Positions 27,722-34,295 of a stretch of DNA of 34,295 nt are shown here, piece by piece. The stretch lies in assembly GCA_016868395.1 (NCBI GenBank), contig VGGW01000006.1, positions 1 through 34,295 of the forward strand, written 5' to 3'. This DNA is from Bacteroidota bacterium (GTDB taxonomy: Bacteria; Bacteroidota; Bacteroidia; Sphingobacteriales; Sphingobacteriaceae). Under the pieces are notes generated by a model. That model saw only the letters and a program-made list of their open reading frames with translations. It was not told the DNA's origin and did not search any database. Positions within the stretch are counted from its first letter, which is position 1, and each line of letters starts with the position of its first letter. Position numbers and translations under genes: made by a program.

Positions 27722-29128
27722 ATGCCATTTAAAAATAAAGGGAACAGTCGTGACGACAAATCCGAAAAATTCAAGCGTTCCGTAGTAAACGACTCAGGTT
27801 TTAGTTCAGAAAGTAAATTCGTTAAACCTGATCCTCAGGGTAAAAAAAGCAATACGAATAAGAAATTATTTTTGAAGGGTTCAAAGAAAACGTTCACCAG
27901 CGGTAGCGGAAATTTAAATGATAAGTCAGGATCTGGCTTTTCAACAGACAACAGAAGTCCAAAAAGTTTCGGACGCCCCTTGGTGAATGATAATCGTAAT
28001 TCTTCTGTCAATGGGCCGGTAAGAAGCACTTATTTTGATCAAAAGCCTTTCGCGAGTCATCCTAAGACGGGAGAGAAAAAATTTTACAATGTTAAAAATT
28101 CTTCGGAAAAAAGATCTTTTCCAGATAAAAATGAAGGCAAAATAAAAACATTTGATAAAGCTAAGTTCGGCAGAAACCCCTATTCTGAAGCTAAGGAGCC
28201 CGTTAAAAAAACTTTGCAACCTCGCTTTGATAACAAATCAGATAAAAATACGTCTTTTAAAAAGGCTAACGAAAGGCCTTTCAAGCCGTGGATGGCTAAT
28301 GATCCCTCTAAATTAGACCGGCCAAAATACAGATCTGATGATCAAAAATGGAGTTCAGAGGAGCATTATGGCAATAAACGAAACAAAAAACAAAGTCCGG
28401 CAAAAGACAATGGCCTCATTCGCCTGAATCGTTTTATTGCAAACGCGGGTATTTGTTCAAGAAGAAAGGCAGATGAATTGATAGCAGCAGGTGTGGTGTC
28501 TGTTAATGGAGTTCCGGTAACTGAGCTTGGTTTTAAAGTTGACCCCGCAAAGGATTTGGTCCGTTATAATGGCGAGAATCTGAAAAGGGAGAAAATGGTA
28601 TATGTTCTTTTAAATAAGCCTAAGGATTATATTACTACAACTGACGATCCACAGGAGCGTAAAACGGTTATGAGTCTGGTAGAAAAAGCTTCCAGGGAGC
28701 GAATTTATCCAGTAGGGCGGCTGGACCGAAACACCACCGGTTTATTACTCATGACCAATGACGGTGATCTGGCAGAAAAACTCTCCCACCCAAGAAACAA
28801 TATTACCAAACTTTATCAGGTTGAACTGAATAAAAGCCTGTCTCAGGGAGATCTCAACAAGATCCAATTCGGTATAGAGCTTGAAGATGGATTTATCAAG
28901 CCTGATCAGGTTAGTTATGTTACCGGTGGAAGTAAGAAAGAAGTAGGGATTCAAATCCATAGTGGTAAGAACAGGATTGTCAGGAGGATTTTTGAGAGCC
29001 TGGGTTATGAGGTAGTCAAGCTTGACCGCGTAGTTTATTCCCATCTTACCAAGAAGGATCTTCCAAGGGGGAGGTGGAGATATCTCGAAGAAAAAGAAAT
29101 CATTCAGCTGAAACACCTGATTAAATAA
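27722..29128 (+). CDS. RluB/RsuA-family pseudouridine synthase with long basic low-complexity N-terminal extension
   Basis: S4 domain IRLNRFIANAGICSRRKADELIAAGVVSVNG; catalytic YPVGRLDRNTTGLLLMTNDGDLAEKLSHP; GKNRIVRRIFESLGY; ~235-aa K/S/N/F-rich N-terminus. Confidence 0.94.
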   Translation: MPFKNKGNSRDDKSEKFKRSVVNDSGFSSESKFVKPDPQGKKSNTNKKLFLKGSKKTFTSGSGNLNDKSGSGFSTDNRSPKSFGRPLVNDNRNSSVNGPVRSTYFDQKPFASHPKTGEKKFYNVKNSSEKRSFPDKNEGKIKTFDKAKFGRNPYSEAKEPVKKTLQPRFDNKSDKNTSFKKANERPFKPWMANDPSKLDRPKYRSDDQKWSSEEHYGNKRNKKQSPAKDNGLIRLNRFIANAGICSRRKADELIAAGVVSVNGVPVTELGFKVDPAKDLVRYNGENLKREKMVYVLLNKPKDYITTTDDPQERKTVMSLVEKASRERIYPVGRLDRNTTGLLLMTNDGDLAEKLSHPRNNITKLYQVELNKSLSQGDLNKIQFGIELEDGFIKPDQVSYVTGGSKKEVGIQIHSGKNRIVRRIFESLGYEVVKLDRVVYSHLTKKDLPRGRWRYLEEKEIIQLKHLIK

Positions 29129-29131
29129 AAT

Positions 29132-29166
29132 TCGAAGCCTTTGGGAGTACCTGAAGGCTTTTTTTA
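29132..29166 (+). terminator. Rho-independent-type terminator after pseudouridine synthase
   Basis: GAAGCCTTtgGGagtaCCtgAAGGCTTTTTTT. Confidence 0.7.
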
Positions 29167-29176
29167 AATTAGCCAT

Positions 29177-29944
29177 ATGATTTTGACGGATACGCATACC
29201 CATTTATACTACGAAAAAGACCCCAAAAGCCTGACAGAACTGATGCGAAGAAGTCTGGATAATGAAGTTAGTCGGCTCTTTTTGCCCAATGTTGATTCAA
29301 AATCCATGCCTCTGGTTTTTGGCTTGGCAGAGCAATATCCTGAGCATTGTTTTCCTATGCTTGGTTTGCATCCCTGTGATGTGAAAGCAGATTTCGAAGA
29401 GGAGTTAGACCATATTTATAAAGAAGTAAACCTTAGAAAGATTTATGCTATTGGCGAGATCGGCATTGATCTTTACTGGGATAAAACGACCTTGAATATC
29501 CAGCAGGAGGCTTTTCGTACACAAATTGGGTGGGCAAAACAAATGAGTCTGCCTATTGTGATCCATTGCAGAGAAGCCTTTGATGAGATCTTTCAAATAT
29601 TGGATGAACTGAAGGATGATAAATTGAGGGGGATATTTCATTGTTTTACCGGAGATGCCGTTCAGGCAGAAAAAGTAATTGGACTCGGATTTTATCTTGG
29701 TATCGGGGGAGTCTTAACGTATAAAAATTCAGGTTTGGACAAAGTAATTCAGAATATTTCATTAGATCACCTTGTTCTTGAGACTGATTCGCCATACCTG
29801 ACACCCGTTCCTTTCCGCGGAAAACAAAATGAAAGCAGTTTCCTGGTTTATGTGGCACAGAGGCTTGCAGATTTGAAACATATTTCTCTTGAAAATGTTG
29901 CACAAATCACCACCCGGAATTCAGAGATAGTCTTTGGAATTTAA
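29177..29944 (+). CDS. TatD family metal-dependent hydrolase
   Basis: DTHTHLYY, LGLHPCDV, AIGEIGIDLYWDKT, PIVIHCREAFDEI, GIFHCFTGD, LETDSPYLTPVPFRGKQNES. Confidence 0.95.
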   Translation: MILTDTHTHLYYEKDPKSLTELMRRSLDNEVSRLFLPNVDSKSMPLVFGLAEQYPEHCFPMLGLHPCDVKADFEEELDHIYKEVNLRKIYAIGEIGIDLYWDKTTLNIQQEAFRTQIGWAKQMSLPIVIHCREAFDEIFQILDELKDDKLRGIFHCFTGDAVQAEKVIGLGFYLGIGGVLTYKNSGLDKVIQNISLDHLVLETDSPYLTPVPFRGKQNESSFLVYVAQRLADLKHISLENVAQITTRNSEIVFGI

Positions 29945-30031
29945 CTTTTGGCGCCCGCTAACTTAAGCTTGAGGATGACATCATTACCCTTCTTTTTATA
30001 TCTTTAGTAGTCCATAAAACAATAAATAACG

Positions 30032-31051
30032 ATGACCAATGTTCTGATAATATATACAGGTGGTACAATTGGTATGATCAATGATCCTGTCAGTGGAGTA
30101 TTGGTTCCTTTTAATTTTGAGCAAATTACCGATCATGTTCCTGAGCTAAAACGACTGAACTATCGCTTGACAGTTCATTCCTTTGATCCTTTGATTGATT
30201 CCTCGAATATGAGTCCGCAGATTTATAAAGAGCTTGCTTTACGTATTCAAAGAGATTATGATCGATACGATGGCTTTGTTATTCTGCATGGTTCAGATTC
30301 CATGGCTTATACAGCTTCGGCTCTAAGTTTCATGATTGAAAATCTGGACAAGCCTATTATTTTTACAGGTTCACAATTGCCCGTCAATGGTATACGTACC
30401 GATGCCAAAGAAAACCTGATTACTGCTTTGGAAATTGCTGCAGACAAAAGAAAGGGGAAGGCCATGGTACCAGAGGTTTGTATTTATTTCGACTATAAGC
30501 TTTTTAGAGGTAATCGCTCATTCAAATACAATTCTGAGAAGTTTGAAGCATTCCGGTCGCCAAACTATCCCACACTTGCCGAAGCCGGTGTCTATCTTAA
30601 ATTCAACAGAAATTATATTTTAAAACCAAATTCTGAGCCTGTAAAGTTTTATACCAAGCTGGACAGTGCCATTGGAATCTTGAAATTATATCCGGGGATT
30701 AGTCCGCCCGTCGTAAAATCAGCTCTTTCAGCAGAGTGTAAAGCAGTAATCATGGAAACCTTTGGTTCAGGAAATACCTCTACCGAGAAGTGGTTTTTGG
30801 ATTTATTGAGGGAAGCGATTCAAGAAGGGAAACTCATATTAAACATTTCCCAGTGCAAAGTCGGTACGGTAGAGCTTGGCCGGTATGAAACCAGCAGGGA
30901 ACTTAAAGAAATGGGGGTGGTTAGTGGTTATGATATGACCTTTGAAGCTGCTGTAACCAAACTGATGTTTCTCCTGGGTAATTTTAAGAGCAATAAGAAA
31001 ATTGCTGAATATCTTGAAACTGATCTGAGGGGTGAGTTGACAGTATATTAA
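30032..31051 (+). CDS. Type I (cytoplasmic-type) asparaginase
   Basis: VLIIYTGGTIGMIND; GFVILHGSDSMAYTASALSFMIENLDKPIIFTGSQLP; ETFGSGN. Confidence 0.94.
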   Translation: MTNVLIIYTGGTIGMINDPVSGVLVPFNFEQITDHVPELKRLNYRLTVHSFDPLIDSSNMSPQIYKELALRIQRDYDRYDGFVILHGSDSMAYTASALSFMIENLDKPIIFTGSQLPVNGIRTDAKENLITALEIAADKRKGKAMVPEVCIYFDYKLFRGNRSFKYNSEKFEAFRSPNYPTLAEAGVYLKFNRNYILKPNSEPVKFYTKLDSAIGILKLYPGISPPVVKSALSAECKAVIMETFGSGNTSTEKWFLDLLREAIQEGKLILNISQCKVGTVELGRYETSRELKEMGVVSGYDMTFEAAVTKLMFLLGNFKSNKKIAEYLETDLRGELTVY

Positions 31052-31118
31052 AATCATTTCTTTACAACTTAAAATTCCATTTTTTTTGATAGGTTTATTT
31101 AATCAAACTGCTGCATGT

Positions 31119-32774
31119 ATGCAAACACCAGACTACATAGTATTCTTTATTTATTTTATCATAGTCAGTACCTACGGTTGGTACGTATACAAAAAAAAGA
31201 AACATGAAGATTCTAAGGATTATTTCCTTGCCAAGGATTCTCTAACCTGGTGGGCAATTGGAGCATCATTAATCGCCTCAAACATATCTGCTGAGCAATT
31301 TATCGGTATGAGTGGTTCCGGATTTACAATGGGACTTGCCATTGCAGCCTATGAATGGCTGGCAGCAGTAACTCTTATTGTGGTCGCGGTTTTTTTCATC
31401 CCGATCTATCTCAAAAATAAGATCTATACCATGCCTCAGTTTCTTAAAACCAGATATAATGAGACTGTAGCAATGATCATGGCGGTTTTCTGGCTTTTAC
31501 TATATGTGGTTGTAAATCTAACTTCCATACTTTTTTTGGGTGCTTTGGCAATCAGCAGTATCTCCGGACTTGATTTTGCGGTTTGTATGGCCGGTTTAGC
31601 ATTATTTGCCATAGTGATTACCCTTGGAGGGATGAATGTGATTGGCTACACCGATGTGATTCAGGTGGTTTTTTTGGTGTTGGGAGGATTAGTTACAACC
31701 TATTTGGCTCTGGATATGGTAGCTCAGCATTTTGGCTCAGCAGGTCCAATAAATGGATTCAATCTCTTGACCCAAAATTCAGGCGATCATTTTGAAATGA
31801 TATTCGAAAGGGATGATCCCTATTTTATTGATCTTCCCGGACTTACCATACTTGTTGGTGGGATGTGGATTGTGAACTTGAATTATTGGGGTTGCAATCA
31901 GTACATTACCCAGCGAGCTTTAGGCGCAGATCTTCAAACTGCGCGCAGTGGAATTCTTTTTGCAGCATTTTTGAAATTATTAATGCCCATAATCGTAGTT
32001 CTTCCGGGTATTGCAGCTTACGTTTTGTTTAAGGAAAATGTATTTCGGAAAGAAATGACGTTGAACGGAGAAGTTATGGCCGACCGTGCTTATCCGGTGC
32101 TGCTGAATTTATTGCCTGTAGGTTTGAAGGGGCTGGCTTTTGCTGCACTTACTGCTGCGGTAGTGGCTTCTCTTGCCGGAAAGGCTAACAGCATTGCGAC
32201 TATTTTTACTCTTGATATTTACAAAAAAGTTTTAAATCCTGTAGCCGATGAGAAAAGACAGGTAGAAGTTGGTCGCTGGGTTATTGTGATCTCCATGATT
32301 GTGGCTGTGCTTATTGCACCCTATTTAGGAATTGATAAAAAGGGTGGTTTCCAGTACATTCAGGAATATACGGGTTTTGTTTCTCCTGGTATTTTAGCCA
32401 TGTTCTTACTTGGGTTTTTTTGGAAACGAGCAACTTCCAATGCAGCTTTATTTGCCACTATTGGCGGCTTTTTGCTTTCCATTATTTTTAAATTCATTCC
32501 TAACTATGTGGATTTGGAATTTCTGTATTCCAGTGGTTTTGCCGTAGCTAACGCTGATGCTGTTTACGAAATACCCTTCATCGATCGTATGGGTTTCGTT
32601 TTCCTTATTTGTGTCCTGGTGATGTATCTGATCAGTAGCTATGAAAATAGAAATGGGATCATTCCAAATGCCTTGAAGGTAGATCAAGGCATGTTCCGGA
32701 CCACGACTAAATTCGCCGTTGGGGCTTTATTCATCATTGGAATAATCGCAGCCTTGTATGGAATTTATTGGTAA
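31119..32774 (+). CDS. Sodium:solute symporter (SSS family, sugar-type)
   Basis: 12+ TM; KDYFLAKDSLTWWAIGASLIASNISAEQFIGMSGSGF; NYWGCNQYITQRALGADL; AALTAAVVASLAGKANSIATIFTLDIYKK. Confidence 0.93.
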   Translation: MQTPDYIVFFIYFIIVSTYGWYVYKKKKHEDSKDYFLAKDSLTWWAIGASLIASNISAEQFIGMSGSGFTMGLAIAAYEWLAAVTLIVVAVFFIPIYLKNKIYTMPQFLKTRYNETVAMIMAVFWLLLYVVVNLTSILFLGALAISSISGLDFAVCMAGLALFAIVITLGGMNVIGYTDVIQVVFLVLGGLVTTYLALDMVAQHFGSAGPINGFNLLTQNSGDHFEMIFERDDPYFIDLPGLTILVGGMWIVNLNYWGCNQYITQRALGADLQTARSGILFAAFLKLLMPIIVVLPGIAAYVLFKENVFRKEMTLNGEVMADRAYPVLLNLLPVGLKGLAFAALTAAVVASLAGKANSIATIFTLDIYKKVLNPVADEKRQVEVGRWVIVISMIVAVLIAPYLGIDKKGGFQYIQEYTGFVSPGILAMFLLGFFWKRATSNAALFATIGGFLLSIIFKFIPNYVDLEFLYSSGFAVANADAVYEIPFIDRMGFVFLICVLVMYLISSYENRNGIIPNALKVDQGMFRTTTKFAVGALFIIGIIAALYGIYW

Positions 32775-32813
32775 GCCCGGTCAAAAAATCAGTGAATAAG
32801 CGGATAATTTAAC

Positions 32814-33788
32814 ATGATACTTGATTCAAAGGAAGCTGTAATTGCTTACATTAAACAGGAAGGTTTAATCAAAAAAGAGGATGATGCGCAGGTAGAATAC
32901 CTTTCAGGTGGGGTATCCTGCCGGGTTTGGAAAATTATCCTGAATAATGATCGCTGGGTTATCAAGCAGGCGCTTGAAAAACTGGATGTCGAAGCAGATT
33001 GGTTTTCGGATGTGGAGCGAATCCATCGTGAACATAAAGCGATGAAACAACTGGAACTGGTGATTCCTGATTGTCATATTCCCAAGATATTGCATGTGGA
33101 TTATGTCCATCACATTTACCTGATGACTTGTGCCGAGGAGGGTGTTCAAACCTGGAAAGATCTGCTGATGAGGGGGACATTTAATTCAATCAGCGCGAAA
33201 AGTGCTGCGGATGTCTTAAGTCAAATACATCTCCTGAGTACTAAAATGGGTGAGCAGGTAAAGACAGAATTTAGTGATCAGAAGTATTTCATTGAACTTC
33301 GGATTGATCCATTTCATCGTTATCTAATAAAAAAATACCCTGAACTTTCGAGTGAGATTAATGCTTTAATAAGCGAATTAACTGAACAAAAAATTTGTTT
33401 GGTTCATGGTGATTTCTCCCCTAAAAACATGCTGGTTGAGCGAAATGGGAGTATTGTTTTGATTGATTATGAGGTGGCGCATTGGGGAAATCCAATATTT
33501 GACCTCGCCTTCTGCCTGGGTCACCTGATGTTAAAGGCCTGGCATCTGAAGCGGTCTGGCGAATTAATAAAGCTGATTAGTGTGTTCCTTGACCATTATC
33601 AAGGACAGGTTGATAATTTACTTCCACATCTCGGTTTAATGTTACTCGCCCGTATGGATGGAAAATCACCCGTCAACTACATTCAAGATGAAGATTTAAA
33701 ACAAGTTATTCGTTCAGTGGCTATCAAATGGATCAAAGGAGAAGATTCAGGCCTGAATATTTTAGATGCTGTCAAAAAGCAGTATTGA
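32814..33788 (+). CDS. Phosphotransferase, APH/choline-kinase fold
   Basis: 324 aa; Brenner-type LVHGDFSPKNMLV and VLIDYEVAHWGNPIFDLAFCLGHL. Confidence 0.85.
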   Translation: MILDSKEAVIAYIKQEGLIKKEDDAQVEYLSGGVSCRVWKIILNNDRWVIKQALEKLDVEADWFSDVERIHREHKAMKQLELVIPDCHIPKILHVDYVHHIYLMTCAEEGVQTWKDLLMRGTFNSISAKSAADVLSQIHLLSTKMGEQVKTEFSDQKYFIELRIDPFHRYLIKKYPELSSEINALISELTEQKICLVHGDFSPKNMLVERNGSIVLIDYEVAHWGNPIFDLAFCLGHLMLKAWHLKRSGELIKLISVFLDHYQGQVDNLLPHLGLMLLARMDGKSPVNYIQDEDLKQVIRSVAIKWIKGEDSGLNILDAVKKQY

Positions 33789-33848
33789 ATGACCTGATTT
33801 TATATTTTACATCGAAATTCTCATTTATAACTTCAATTACACTAAAAT

Positions 33849-34295
33849 ATGTCAAAAATAAAAGATCTAAAAGCCAGAGAAATTTTCGATTCACGCGGTA
33901 ACCCAACAGTTGAAGTTGATGTATTTCTTGAATCAGGAGTGATGGGAAGAATGATGGTTCCTTCAGGGGCATCAACCGGGCGTTTTGAGGCATTAGAGCT
34001 TCGTGATGGAGGAAGTAGACATCGTGGTAAAGGGGTTAGTAAAGCGGTTTTGAATGCGAACACAGAAATCAGAAGTTTGTTATTAGGAAAAGATATTGAG
34101 GTTCAGGAACGCCTGGATAGCCTGATGGTTGAACTGGATGGGACTTCTGAGAAGTCGCGATTAGGTGCGAATGCCATACTTGGTACTTCTTTTGCCTGTA
34201 TTCATGCAGCGGCGAATGAGGCCCGACAGCCCTTATTCAGGCATCTTGCCAAAAAATATCTGGCAGATCCGGATGAAGTTTCTATGCCTGTGCCA
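33849..34295 (+). CDS. eno: Enolase (phosphopyruvate hydratase), 5' part, runs off window end
   Basis: [55 protein letters not shown]...[19 protein letters not shown]. Confidence 0.9.
   Translation, partial: MSKIKDLKAREIFDSRGNPTVEVDVFLESGVMGRMMVPSGASTGRFEALELRDGGSRHRGKGVSKAVLNANTEIRSLLLGKDIEVQERLDSLMVELDGTSEKSRLGANAILGTSFACIHAAANEARQPLFRHLAKKYLADPDEVSMPVP

Noticed and set aside
28745-29203. 152-aa minus-strand ORF
   Set aside because: Antisense to the pseudouridine synthase gene and its terminator; no domain recognised.

Overview
34.3-kb chromosomal window from a Bacteroidota bacterium. Cytophagales affinity is inferred from gene content and Bacteroidota-type proteins and was not tested. 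Most of the window is ordinary housekeeping genes: tandem rhomboid proteases, mutL, amidohydrolase, serine hydrolase, bshA, FKBP, nrnA-like DHH phosphoesterase, ndk, DUF721/DciA, recF, TPR protein, ribH, ytxJ, osmC, lipA, nnrE/D, uvrA, a proteorhodopsin-crtY-blh cluster, lytic transglycosylase, an rluB-type pseudouridine synthase, tatD, asparaginase, an SSS transporter, a phosphotransferase and a 5' partial enolase. The most notable extra structure is: (i) two diverged, oppositely oriented copies of a non-coding MITE-like element with shared ends and terminal inverted repeats (~3469-4194 and ~11807-12283), one interrupted by ~270 bp; (ii) a proton-pump-type rhodopsin (DTE motif, Met at the spectral-tuning site) with a glycine at the carotenoid-antenna fenestration position, and a perfect 17-bp hairpin between it and crtY; (iii) a 42-bp-periodic REP-like cluster upstream of nnrE/D that produces a false N-terminal extension in the ORF call; (iv) a small membrane-protein ORF broken by one extra T in a T8 tract; (v) an uncalled 37-aa lipoprotein; (vi) a serine hydrolase that seems to keep the C-terminal part of a GH3 module without its catalytic barrel. 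I found no CRISPR array, tRNA, rRNA or recognisable phage/defence system. Family assignments come from motif recognition only; no searches were run.
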